Part shown: piece by piece, positions 10,836 to 20,752 of the stretch
How positions within the stretch are numbered: position 1 is the stretch's first letter
How the letters are laid out: each line of letters begins with the position of its first letter
From: Ectocarpus siliculosus
Lineage: Eukaryota > Sar > Phaeophyceae > Ectocarpales > Ectocarpaceae
Assembly: GCA_000310025.1 (NCBI GenBank)
Contig: FN648536.1
Span: 16,946 to 80,945, forward strand
Reading direction: 5' to 3'
Length of the DNA: 64,000 bases
Made by a program: the position numbers and the translations under genes
Notes under the pieces: model-generated
Database searches by the model: none
Told to the model about the DNA's origin: nothing
The model's input: the letters and a program-made list of their open reading frames with translations, nothing else

Positions 10836-12084
10836 CTATCCGTTCCCCCAGACGGTCCCCTCCCCCGGCTGTCTCGATACGATCCTACTGCCGTCTGTAA
10901 GTTTCCGTGACACTCGCCGCGAATCCTCTACATTGTTTCGCGCGTACGGCTTGTATGCATCCGACCTCCACTTCCCTTCTCTCTGAATCACTCGTTCTGC
11001 GATGTCTCCGCCCGATGCAAGAGCCGTCGCGCCTCCAATTCGCAACGAGTGCAACGCGTACTCCTGGGGGTTACGCCCCGACCTCGCTACCACTTCTCTG
11101 AGTGCACGGAGGGCAGCAGTATACCTCACTACTCTCACTGCTCTTCCACTACGGTACGAAGCCAACGGTGCGGAGTCAGGGAACGTCGCATGACACGATA
11201 ACAGCTCCACCACAAGAGCCACCGCGCCACCGCGTGCTCTCACACCTGACTGCGGTCCGGTGACTTCGTCTCGCGTACGAACCCGTATGTTTCCTTTCTG
11301 CTCTTGATCGGCCTTGTGCCCTCTAAACCTCATTTCGACACGGTCTGCTCTACGATAGTGACTAAAGACTAATTGCGTCTCGCCAGCAAACAATGCTACG
11401 TCCGCCCTCGTAAGACAGTGTGCCTCATGCACCCTGCCCGCATCATTCGCGAACACCTCATCAGACCGTGTGATAAAGAGATAGGACAAGCACAGACACA
11501 GCCACATCACTCTGCCCCCTTCCCCCCAGTTCTGGCTTGCGCTTTCCCCGTCCAGCAGCATACGCCAAGACACAGGCAGGCGCACACGGCGTACCGTCCC
11601 CACAGCCACGTGGTTCCTCGCAATCCCCCTTAGCGCACATTTCAACATCGGAGACGACAAGTCTAGCTCGACAGAAGCTTCCAGCCTATGAAAATGTTGT
11701 ACAGCCGTGAGTTTTCCGGATATTGTACTCGCTAGATTACCCTCAGACTCGAAACACCAGGCTACGAAGTCTAATCAACTCCCACACATGAAGGTCCCCG
11801 GCACGTTGCCCTAGGAACTTGGGCTTCTCCGTCAGCCTGCGAAACGTGCACCAAGAGTTGAAGCCTGACGTGTAAGTCCTTCTAGACGAAGACGCAACTG
11901 AGTGCTCGACGAGCTGCATGCCAAGACGTCGGTAACAAAGTCCCGTCCTGCCTGTCCCAGGTCCTGAACCTGCTGATAGCCCTGGAGCCAACCTCGTGTA
12001 GACCGGCGTGCTGCCGTTCGATTTAGCCGCAGGTGCGCTGCCATCCGAGGTAGGCCCCCCCGCTACGCGGGAGAGCCCGCACCC
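10836..12084 (-). pseudogene. tyrosine recombinase (frameshifted)
   Basis: The N-terminal core-binding half is at 12084-11743 (LVEHSVASSSRRTYTSGF...WCTF). Near 11760 the frame shifts, and the catalytic half continues to 10836 (DFVAWCF...LTAVQHFHRLEA...). Catalytic signatures are present: box I arginine in LFITRSDEV, box II HSLRIGGAT (H-x-x-R), and GKWRSDAYKPYAR with the candidate nucleophile tyrosine. Such enzymes cut and rejoin DNA through a 3'-phosphotyrosine and integrate DIRS/Ngaro/Crypton elements. The spacing and HSLRIGGAT motif resemble the DIRS/Ngaro group. The catalytic domain itself is open for 274 codons; the single frameshift could be real or an assembly error. A TAG at 12085-12087 separates it from the zinc-finger frame upstream, which is in the same phase as the N-terminal half. 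Confidence 0.8.
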
Positions 12085-12664
12085 CTATTTGTCTTTCCCG
12101 TGGGTGAAGAAGCCAGCGGCCTTGGGTCTCGCGCCGCCCTCGCCAGCGGCGCGCGCCTCTCCTCCGCGCCCTCCCCCGTTGCCGTGGCCAACGCCGCGCG
12201 CGCCGGTTGCCGGAGTTTCGGACGCTCCGCGCCTAGCGTGGGAAGGGTTCTGGGCGTGGATGTGTGGGCAGTTACGATCATGGCAACCGGACGACGAGTT
12301 GAAGGCGAAGCAGTAACCACGAGCGTGTCGAGCGATGCCGCCACTTTCTCTGTCACCAGGACGCCTTTGCGAAGCAAGGATTGCCACTCCATCTGCGACA
12401 GTTTTGAAACTGCCGGGGCCGCCCCAGGATGAGCCACGCTTTTACCCGGCGGAGGTCCCCCCACATCCGCGCTCTATCCTTTGCCGTAGCCTTAGCCGCC
12501 TCGGCGCTGGGTGTAGCGGGGGCCCGAGAGGCCGATGGTGGGGCGGTTGTGCCCACAAGTTGCACCCCCCCCCGGAAGGCCAGGTCCTGCTGCTTGGGTG
12601 GCGATCAGGTCGTCGATCGTTGCTTGAAGCTGCTGGCGATCGCCGGCAGCCTCATCGCGCTTCC
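12085..12664 (-). pseudogene. gag-like region with CCCH zinc finger
   Basis: The 5' part of the element. The first stretch (about 12660-12600) encodes an amphipathic segment (DRQQLQATIDDLIAT) that could form a coiled coil. After frame changes comes a CCCH-type finger, CFAFNSSSGCHDRNCPHIH (C-x8-C-x4-C-x3-H), at about 12320-12260, then a Gly/Ala/Arg-rich stretch. The finger frame ends at TAG 12085-12087 and the same phase continues into the recombinase N-terminus, so a zinc-finger-recombinase fusion is possible. CCCH fingers are common in ORFs of DIRS-like elements. It is decayed by at least two frame changes. Confidence 0.5.
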
Positions 12665-12670
12665 GCTGCA

Positions 12671-12894
12671 GCTGTCCTTCCGTTGCTTCACGCGCTCTGT
12701 AGCTGTCACACGTTACCCGACTTTGCTACAGCCCCTGCGTGGACTCGATCACGGAATGACACCCCCAACTATAGACTAATAATTCCAAACACCGTGACCC
12801 TGGGTTTCCGGTAGAAAATGAAGCCAAATTCTAATTCGACTGTTACAAAATAAACACCAGTTTATTCTATCTGCTTCGACGAACAAACCTTCCT
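12671..12894 (-). repeat. split direct repeat A1 of the recombinase element
   Basis: 224 bp, matching 10333-10556. It is the 5' terminus of the element on the minus strand. Confidence 0.75.
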
Positions 12895-12914
12895 GTTTTT
12901 CGATATTGCTGGTG

Positions 12915-13152
12915 TTAGACACGCTATTGTACTCTTAGGGGCACGTTGAATCCACCCAGAAAGATCTCTGTTGTGTCCTCTGCATGAGGCAGCCGGCATA
13001 GAAAAAGAAGAACAAGAACCCGTTTATCCTAGATAGATTTCTGCTCCAAACATGAACTTGGAAAGTATGAACATGGGCTCGGTTTGAGGCAAGCAATAAG
13101 CGTCGAGGCTCGCGCAACACAAGCGGTTCGTAGGTGGCGGTGCGTTCTGATT
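12915..13152. repeat. dispersed repeat shared with 36745-36985
   Basis: Both copies run from ATTGTACTCTTA through CC(A)C(C/G)CAGAAAGA, TGTGTCCTCTGCAT, AGAACAAGAACC(C/T)CGTTTA, CTGCTCCAAA, ATAA(A/G)CGTCGAG and AAGCGGTTC to GCGTTCTG. They are roughly 75-80% similar by eye. The family is not recognised and there is no open frame of interest. Confidence 0.5.
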
Positions 13153-16100
13153 CGTCGGTGTACGAATTCGAATCGAACCTGTTGGCATATCCCAACTCCT
13201 CAACTAGCCAGCTGAGACAGTACCAGTTGTGTGTAGTTTATCCAGTTCACCGGAGGAGCAGACTGAATGTCCGGTTAACCCACGTGGACGCAACCTACCC
13301 AAACAGGCGAGACGCATTCACGTTTCGCTCACATAGTGCACACATGTGGCGCTTCGTGCAGGTCTTAACGTCCGTCATGCTTACCGTCTGCTAACGAAAC
13401 TATGCTGCACAGCAACGCGCGCGACTGCTTCTACTACGACGACACCAGCTAGTGGCGGTTCTCATGGTTGTTGCTACTGCGCCTGCAATGGCTCTCGTTT
13501 GGAACCTTTCTCGCGTTCATGACGTGTTTAAATTAAACGAAGAACTTACAAGAGTAATTGTGGGCTGTTCGTTCATTGGAGGTAAGCCAGACCCTACCAC
13601 CGGTGTCACTGCTACTGATCGACGCAGAACTGTGCTGCGGGCTAAAGCCAAAGAGAAGTGCACTCTGCCATGCAAAGAACCTCCGTGGACATGAAACCAA
13701 GCATCCCATATTGAAGCGCCTGTGGTTCACCAAGACACTGATATCCTTAAGTTGCTCTCGCTTACTTCTCATTCTGTGGGTTCACCTGTAGTTCTGAAGG
13801 GCAAAACGGAACATGTTGTTTGAGTAGATGATTTTCGCTGCCAGACAGATGCTCGAAGTTTCGTGTTCTACAGTTCACTTATTCGGCCGCTGCATCGCTG
13901 CCCAATCCCCAGCACTGTCGTGGTCTACTCAGTTGCTTGTCAAGTTCAAGGTCTTAAGAGATGCACCTGAGGTCCACGTCGCGGTCGAAGTGTGTGCCCT
14001 CGTGTACGGGATCAACTCCGGAGTTTGGGGGTAAGAAATCCGAAGCAGTCCCGAAGCAGTGCTTTTCCGGGGGCCGGTGGTGCTGATTTGGGACGCCGCC
14101 AGCAGCGGTTTTACTGCGCCTGTCGTGTTAACGTGCAGCGTAACAGTTTTGTGGCAAACAAGTATTGTAGGTTTGATATGGAACGCTAGGTCTCAGTGGA
14201 TGCAATGGTCCGTCCAGGACAGTTTATCCAGGTAGAACTTGGCGTCACCGTTGCGGTCATGTTTGATTTCTCACGGAATTTCCGTGTTGAGTCTGAGTAT
14301 GCCAGCACGGCAGCCATTTGTACCGCCGAGCTACAATAGGATGCAAGTGCAGCCGCGTTGTGGACATAATCGCTGACTATGTACATTGGTGGTTGAGACC
14401 AAGAACGGGATGCAGAAACAATATTTGATTGTGGCCGTCTAGGTGAGGAGAATCAGAGGCGCGCACGGAGCTCCTCCCCGCCTCAAAAACATTTCCTAAA
14501 CATGGGTTTTCTAGCTGTTTTTTGGAACTCTTGCAGAAACGTCGTTCTATGAACGCGCTAAATTTCCACCCGATGATGAACGCCAATAGCTCCGACACTA
14601 TCTACATGTAACGGGAATGGTCTCTAGAGACCTATTGGATGCTAGATTGTTTGCGGGGCGTCTTTTACAGTCCATCAAAGGATTGAATCAAGTAGTGCGA
14701 GGCATCAAGCAGAGCCATCCATACACAATGTGGGTTTTCTAACTGAATGTCCGCTGCATAAAATCGTGCACAAATTTTCGCATGTAGCAATACCGCCGGG
14801 GGCCATGTCTAGGCTTGGCTAGAACCAACCATTTTCAAGGGTTAATAGAGGCTTGCTTACCGGGAAGAATCAGTATCTAAAGCGAAACAGCTCGTGGTAG
14901 GATATGCCTGTAGGCCCGTTCATGTTTTCCTTCACCTGACCACCTTTGCTCTACACCGCATGACTCTATCGCCATCGCAAAAAATATAGCTTACTCATAC
15001 CTACGCTGAGAGCGCATCGTGGTGAGTGTACGGGATTCTTTCGGAGCGCTGTTGTACCCGTCGAGGGCGGTACTTTCTCGGTCAAAATGCCGGGTGTGGA
15101 AGGCGTGCTGGCGCTCGTGCGCGAAGGCGGAGATATGAGCAAGCGCTTCGAACATTACTGCAAGATGAACCTATGCCTGGAAAGCTGGGACTTTCTTATA
15201 GATAGGGCCCTCTACGAGATGATGGTGAGAGCCTGCTAAGTATTCTTTGTTTGGACATCACTGATGTTCTGGATCACATGCTTGTGATGCACACGACATC
15301 CAATACTGTGATTGAATCGGCCAACTCACTGCTGTGTTCGCCTTGTATTTTGTGCTTCAGGACACCACTCACGCAGACGAGCAGTTCATGGCCTTTACCA
15401 TGATCTCAGACCGGTACTTGCTGGCCACATCTCCAGATGAGGTCAACATCGCCGGGGCCACCAGGAAGCACATGGCTGCTTTCAGAACAAGGTAGTAGGT
15501 GGTTTACGAGCTCCTCACGTACATGGTCTCACGTACATGGTCGGAACTCAGCGCTGTGTTTTGGCATGGTATGCAGTTGCCCAACAAGCACAGCGAGTGG
15601 ACTGATGTCACCGCTGACTATCACGGTCTCGTCAGTCCTGCTCGTTAGGATCATTGCTGTGCGCTGTATCGCACCCGCTTCGTTCGTTCCCTGGTGGGCA
15701 AGCACTGAGGATTGGGGTACACGTGGTTGGGTTTTAGTTTTTCGAGCACGCCTCTGAAAGCAACCGAAACCTGCAGGGAAGAGTTCGATCAATCAGCTCG
15801 CCGTACACGAAAGGGCGAGCTTTTTCAAGGAGCCGCTCGACGACATCGTGCGGATGCTCGAGCACAATCTATGGTCCAGATTCATGAAACACGTGGCTCT
15901 CGAGAACCGTGAGTTGCTCCTTGGTAGGGTGTGTGAGAGGTTTAGTCTGAGTGTCACACATTCTGGCAAGCAACATCCATTCAAAACATCGCAGGTGTCC
16001 ACGAAAGGCGTCCCATAGCGTGGCGTCGATGCAAATACAGACAAAATGACCCCCCCTGCACCACGACATACACCCGGTTCGACTGTGTGGGCTCATTGTC

Positions 16101-16984
16101 GTCACCGTCGTCTAGACCTCTGACATTCAGGCGCCCGCCCGACCTCATTATGGTCTATTTGCCTCGGTCACGACGACAAAGGTTCACCTCTTCACTATGG
16201 ACGTCCACTCGACGATGACACTGACTGTTGCCGTTCGCCGACAACATGCCGAAACGTTAGGGAAAGAGCTGGCTCAAGCCGCTCAAGGTGACAAGGAACT
16301 CATGGAACTCATGGGTGCATCCTCTGTGCATGTAGATCCGGGCCGGTGTCGGAGTGACGGCGTGAGGGAGTAATACCAGAATGTGCTAGCTCCAAGCTGG
16401 TAAACTGGTGTCTCAAGGCTTGGTGTCGGGGTACGGAACGACCATGTCTAACCCATACTTCTGCTAGAAGACGTATTGCTTGGCGGGCTTGCCCCCCAAA
16501 CGAGCAGTACAGGGAACAGAGAGTTGCAAGGTACTGAGGTTCAAGTGTGATGCATACGCAGAATCACCCCCCCCCGCGTCGCACCGAAGCTCTTAGGCTT
16601 GCTGGAAACGGTGTCGTGTGTGGATATTCTCGTAGCATAGGATGCTGGAAGAACATGGGGTGTAATAGGAAGTTCCTACGTACTTTTTACCTCGGGGTAT
16701 CTTGGTCTGGCGGAGTTCCATTTCGTGGACTGACGATGCACGTGAAGACACGGAATGTCGTGGTGCTGTCCACCACAACAAGATACATAGTACACCAGGC
16801 ATGCCTATCTTGGCCCGTCTTGGCGGAGCTGCCTTTTCTACATACCGACAAGCCTTGGCCTATCCAACCTACCGGTCATGCTAGCGTGATCGGTTGTTCG
16901 AGAATATTATGAGTTGTTGGATGCGGGAATGGTGAGCCTTTGCAGCAATTAGTGGGCTGTTGAGTGTAAAGTAGATGAGGACTG

Positions 16985-17464
16985 TTGGCCGACGGAATTC
17001 AAGTCACGACTTATAGCGCAGGGGGGCGTGCAGGGAGTTTCGTTTCATCTTGGACAATTGCCTGCGCCCACCGTCGCTGCGTTACAGTGTACGCTTGTTT
17101 GCGGCTTTGGCGTTCTTCATGGAGGATTCTTGACTTGGCCACTTTTGATGTTCTGCAGGCTTTTGTGCGGTCTGGTATTGATGAGGATGTTCACGTGCGT
17201 GCACCGCAGGGTTGTGGTAGAGTGTCTGGCACGCTTGTGAAGCTGTATGTCTGGCATGGCTTGAGGCAGGTATCATGGCAATGGCATGCACACCTGACTA
17301 GTCTACTGGTCTTAGTAGCGGACGCATGTGTTTTTCGGTTGTGTGGAGGAGAAACGTGTGGTGGTGGCGATGGTGATCCACGTGGATCACATATTTGTTT
17401 CGGAGAGAAGGAAAGGTGTGACCTGTTCCTTAGTGAGATGGTCTCCGTGGAGAATCTTGGCTAG
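16985..17464 (+). CDS. hypothetical ORF conserved with 5387-5674
   Basis: A 159-codon frame to TAG. Its middle (about residues 35-95) matches the unit A peptide, including VRSGIDEDVHVRAPQG and WHAHLTSLL. In unit A the frame stops right after that, so only the shared part is likely meaningful. A splice acceptor candidate (TTCTGCAG) precedes AFVRSGID. No family recognised. Confidence 0.3.
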   Translation: MADGIQVTTYSAGGRAGSFVSSWTIACAHRRCVTVYACLRLWRSSWRILDLATFDVLQAFVRSGIDEDVHVRAPQGCGRVSGTLVKLYVWHGLRQVSWQWHAHLTSLLVLVADACVFRLCGGETCGGGDGDPRGSHICFGEKERCDLFLSEMVSVENLG

Positions 17465-17469
17465 TTGAT

Positions 17470-18228
17470 ATGGTATTCGGCGTGTTTTCATGGGATGAAT
17501 CTAGAGAAAAGGGTGTGGAAGATCTCATATGCGAAAGCGTTAGCTGCAGGGAGCGTACAAGTATGTGTTTAGAGGTGTTCCGCTCCCTACTGACGCACAA
17601 CTTGTGGATTTTGATCACGGAAAAGTATTGGAGGGTGTCCCTTTTCGTGAGTTGGCAGGGTTTCTGGTTGGTCTCAAAATCGCGAATGCAAGAGGGGTGG
17701 CGCGGTATAGTGCATCTCCGATATGTATTTATGGCTAGGTACGTAGGACGAGTTGGATGGGGATTGTATTTCACGGTGGGGGTAGTGAGAGGATTGAGCA
17801 AGCACGGGTTTGTGGATACTACCTACGCAAATATGAAGTCGGACATAGGGCCGGAGTCAGGAGGTCTATGCGTGGGGGTGGATTGGTGTGTGTCAAGGTC
17901 TGTAGGACGCAGCAATGCGTGGTACGCTCTCGATAACGGCGGCAAAGTAGATTGGAGCGTTTTCAGACGAAGCAAGCGCTGCTTCCGAGGCGAGTTTGGC
18001 GTTTACATTGCCGGGGGCGGGTACGCCAAGCATTCCAGTCTTCAAGAGATGAACCAGTGGGCGATTCAATTCTCACGACCTTCGTTCCAGTCTCCGTTTC
18101 AGCCATGTCATAACAGTTCGTTCTTACGAAACATGCCTTACCGCATGGGTATACCAAAGCTTCATCCTCTTCCGTACAGCTGCTGGGATCGTCGTATCTC
18201 CCTTTTTCGGCGAGGCTTGCGCCCCTGA
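17470..18228 (+). CDS. hypothetical 252-codon ORF in the unit B flank
   Basis: The longest uninterrupted plus-strand frame in this flank. Its C-terminal half, from GVDWCVSRS through GGKVDWSVFRRSK, matches 6286-6425; the N-terminal half has no clear open counterpart in unit A. The minus strand at 18352-17963 is also open, and part of it (LAEKGRY...EDEALVYPCGK) is conserved in unit A. I cannot tell which strand, if either, is coded. No signal peptide or known domain seen. Confidence 0.2.
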   Translation: MVFGVFSWDESREKGVEDLICESVSCRERTSMCLEVFRSLLTHNLWILITEKYWRVSLFVSWQGFWLVSKSRMQEGWRGIVHLRYVFMARYVGRVGWGLYFTVGVVRGLSKHGFVDTTYANMKSDIGPESGGLCVGVDWCVSRSVGRSNAWYALDNGGKVDWSVFRRSKRCFRGEFGVYIAGGGYAKHSSLQEMNQWAIQFSRPSFQSPFQPCHNSSFLRNMPYRMGIPKLHPLPYSCWDRRISLFRRGLRP

Positions 18229-18250
18229 AGTCTCGAAGTCTGGTCTTGCT

Positions 18251-19826
18251 AGATGTCTTCCTAGACGTCGTTCGGTGGTAGGTATAGCATGAAGCGGAAG
18301 AGAACGGGCATGAAGAGCTGGTCAAAATGAAGCATTGCGTTGCCACGGCCACTGTGGTCTAAAGCGATCGGTTGAAACAGGCCGCTGACCCAGGGAGTAA
18401 GGCTGCGCCTGGGGGCAGGACATGACCGTCACACTCTACTACAGCGCAAATTCTATCAAAACGAAGGACATCTTGCACTCCGACTATATTGGGGGTTTCA
18501 GGGGGAACTTTGGCGCCTTTCCCTTGTTTGGAATGGTCGTGTCTCTGAATGCCCCCAGGAACCTGTTTCTACCTGCTTTCGTCGACCTGGGAAGTGGGGT
18601 GGTTGGACCCGCGAGCTGGCGTGGCGACACGTAGGTGACGACTTACCGTCACATCGGTCGAGAACACACCCCGGTGGTCGAAAAAACGTTTTTTGCGTGA
18701 AACAAAGACCCCGCAGAGTTCTCCAAGATAGAGTCGGGCCAAGAACAAGGAAACAGAAAATCGAGCCCGGGGGACATTGGTCACTGTCTTGTGGTTGGGC
18801 CAGCGGAACAAAATAGACGGGGTTCTTGTTTTGCACGCCGGGCATCCCGAGCAACGCAGGACAAGGCACCCGACCGCTCAAGAGCCGTTTGGCATTGGTA
18901 GGCCGGATGACACCCGCTGCATTTTGGCAAAAATGAACCAGGCTCGAAGAGGATGCTGATCGTCCGGTAAGGGACTGCTCCAGGCCTCGGCACGAACAAG
19001 GGAAATTGTTGGTCAGGACTACACCTGCAGATGACTCAACTTCGAGTGCGAGCCAATTCGTGAGATGTCGTACGCTCTTTCATTCATTCCAGAGGTCCTG
19101 TCCAACTTGGTTCAAGTTCGACAGCAACGGCGGACCCCAGACATCGAGGGAGGGGCATGATGATCTTGTCGGGGTATAGGGATATCCGACAGTCTATTTT
19201 GCGCTCCGCAGAAGCAATGGACGGCGGTCGAGGAGCTTCTCGCTGGCTACCTCGAACTGCTTGCCACAGCCGGCCCCCCAAGTAGAGTGGCATACGGAAG
19301 CGTATACCGGCCAGATGGCCCGGATGATCAACTCAAGTCTGCGGAGGGACATGCCGCAACTGTCGTCGTCGATCGCCTGGTATTGGTGCAGAGCATGGTC
19401 TGGGCTAGAACCGGGTTAGGACCGTCGGGACACAGCTGAGTCAATATTAACGCTCGCCCTTCCTTTGCGTTGGGAGCGATGAGGAGAAAGGACACGCGCA
19501 AGAAGGGACGTATCCACGTGTTTTCGGAGGGAAGGGTAGCGAATGTGCGGGCGAGGTCGCTTGTGGCCTTCACAATTGGAGAGAGTTGGTGTTACGAGAA
19601 AAAACACTTCACTCAAATCCCGTCTGTGTACATGCATATGTAGTTCTTCTCGGTTCACACTCTCCCCGTACGTTTTAATCTTGAGAGAGACGAGCAACCT
19701 CAATCGCCCCCATAAAGGTAACGCGGGAATTCAACAGGGAGGGCTGATTTTTTGCTGGAAAGTACGGGTCCATCCTACTCGTATGCGACACGTAAGCATG
19801 TCTCCAAGCACAAAGTATGGACAAAC
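18251..19826. other. no supported gene; includes repeat 19030-19312 shared with 54341-54620
   Basis: Only 19030-19312 has a visible relative in the window. Shared anchors are CAGATGACTC, (A/G)GACATCGAG(G/A)GAGGGGCA, CTTGCCACAGCCGGCCC and AGTGGCATACGGAAGCGTAT. On the minus strand the 54.5 kb copy has a long frame (54307-54690) with KKFEASDEKF; the frame here is broken. No family recognised. Confidence 0.4.
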
Positions 19827-20695
19827 TGTTCCGGACGGCCGCGTACACCGGTTCTAAATAGTGCGATGATGGACACTTGTGACGCAAGACACAAGACACT
19901 TGTGACGCAAGACACAAGTGCCCGGAGCGCTCGTCCCTGTGATGGGCACTGCATAAGTGCTCGGAGGGGGGTTTCCCGAGAAGATGTAACAGTCTCTCGG
20001 GCTAATATATATATTTATTTTTTTTTGTTCTTCGCTCACAGCACTACAGTGCCGTTTATTCCAACCCGTGGTCACACAGAAGAGCCTCTCTCTACCCTCC
20101 CCTCCTGCGGTACTTCGCCTTCAATTTTTAATGCGAGAAGAGTTCAGCACTCTCTTCCCTCTGTGTACACACGAACTAGAGCTATCCACTTGGCCGGGAG
20201 CGGAAACGAGAGAAAAACTCACTTTGCAAGAAAAGCTCGCCTACGCCGGGATTCGAACCCCTGACCTGACCTCTAGAAGGTTACGAGGCTACCAACTAGA
20301 CCACCGGGGCGACCGGCGATATGCTGGAAACCAATGGAAGAATTCCGATTGGTTACCATTCCCCGCGCAATGATGAAACGGTTCCTCCGCATGACAGCTT
20401 GCAGCAATCTTGCCCCCCAAGCTGTCAGTGACCTTTGTGTCCGGAAACTGAGCACGAAACATTTGTGAACGAACCCGACCTGAGCGCTATTGACCTGATA
20501 TCACAACTGTGAGCCATGACCACGCCTACATGCATGCATGCCTGACGGATGATGGAGTATCGCTGCTTGCTCGCTTGTGTTGATGATGGAACGCTTGGCA
20601 CATGTCTACAATCGAACTCGCAGAGACTAGCTATGATCTGCGAAGGTGAGAGTGTCTTTGCCTGGAATATCGTAGTCTAGCATTGTCTCTGTAAG
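19827..20695 (+). repeat. left LTR
   Basis: Begins TGTTCCGGACGGCCGCG and ends CTCTGTAAG. Differences from the right LTR are a handful of substitutions, one extra ~22 bp tandem unit (GACACTTGTGACGCAA, about 19870-19916) and a 317 bp insertion at 20008-20324. Ends are TG...AG rather than the usual TG...CA, so the 3' edge may be off by a base or two. Confidence 0.7.
20008..20324 (-). mobile_element. tRNA-derived SINE inserted in the left LTR
   Basis: The right LTR reads straight from GGGCTAATA to ATGGAAACC (32512-32529); here 317 bp separate the same sequences. On the minus strand the insert opens with a tRNA-like head (about 20311-20239) containing an A-box-like TGGTCTAGTTGG and a perfect B box GGTTCGAATCC. 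It ends in an A-rich tail (plus-strand TTATTTTTTTTTG near 20016-20027). The anticodon arm does not fold into a canonical 7-base loop, so it is not a working tRNA gene. Confidence 0.75.
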
Positions 20696-20696
20696 A

Positions 20697-20752
20697 TGGT
20701 ACGCGTACGGAGAATCGAACTCCGGGCAAGTGCTTGGAAGGCACTTATGTCG
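20697..20752 (+). other. primer-binding site complementary to the 3' half of tRNA-Gly(UCC)
   Basis: Starts TGG one base after the LTR, as expected for pairing with the CCA end. The reverse complement folds into a T arm (CGGAG-TTCGATT-CTCCG) and then a complete anticodon arm, AGTGC-CTTCCAA-GCACT, with anticodon UCC. A normal primer site covers about 18 nt; this match extends some 50 nt, to the anticodon stem. The 5' half of a tRNA is absent, so it is not a tRNA gene. Alternative: an unrelated tRNA fragment that happens to abut the LTR. Confidence 0.55.

Larger units (their letters stand above)
9988..12894 (-). mobile_element. tyrosine-recombinase element with split direct repeats (PAT/Ngaro-like layout)
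   Basis: Read on the minus strand the order is repeat A1 (12894-12671), zinc-finger/gag-like region, tyrosine recombinase, repeat B1 (10794-10557) abutting repeat A2 (10556-10333), a 107 bp spacer, then repeat B2 (10225-9988). A1/A2 are 224 bp each and B1/B2 238 bp each, and both pairs appear identical by eye. This A1-ORFs-B1A2-B2 arrangement is the hallmark of PAT/Ngaro-type tyrosine-recombinase retrotransposons. No reverse transcriptase or RNase H fits in the roughly 1.9 kb interior. I infer an internally deleted, non-autonomous copy, or a DNA-only recombinase element that borrowed the layout. Confidence 0.65.
9167..13153. mobile_element. ~4 kb insertion cluster in intron 2 of copy B
   Basis: The boundaries come from comparison with copy A. 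Intron 2 of B follows A up to TTGTTCGTGT (about 9165; A at about 1470) and resumes at CGTCGGTGTACGA (about 13155; A at about 1485). In A the two points are adjacent. The block holds LINE-like 3' ends, the split-direct-repeat tyrosine-recombinase element and a further repeat (12915-13152), so it probably arose by several insertions. Confidence 0.6.
8914..15908 (+). pseudogene. 7TM-RGS receptor-like pseudogene, copy B (split by insertion)
   Basis: Recognisable pieces are the 3' part of exon 2 (8914-9028), exon 3 (13413-13581), exon 4 (13913-14030), exon 5 (14990-15224), exon 6 (15361-15491) and exon 7 (15777-15908); sequence like exon 8 starts near 15995. Exon 1 and the 5' part of exon 2 are not found. 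Exon 3 lacks one base relative to copies A and C and soon reaches TAG. Exon 7 has a 4-base duplication (GATCAATCAGC against GATCAGC) that shifts the RGS frame. Exons 4, 5 and 6 are still open. A ~4 kb block of mobile DNA (9167-13153) lies in intron 2. It cannot encode a full receptor. Confidence 0.75.
15909..18250. repeat. 3' flank of unit B, paralogous to 4283-6700
   Basis: Continues the homology of unit A past the RGS gene in the same order, ending near GTCTCGAAGTCT (18228; A at 6656). A decayed piece of the small gene described at 53203-53535 lies at about 16670-16880. Confidence 0.6.

Noticed and set aside
20239-20311. Functional tRNA gene on the minus strand
   Set aside because: A and B boxes are good, but no canonical 7-base anticodon loop forms, and the sequence is the head of a 317 bp insertion with an A-rich tail.
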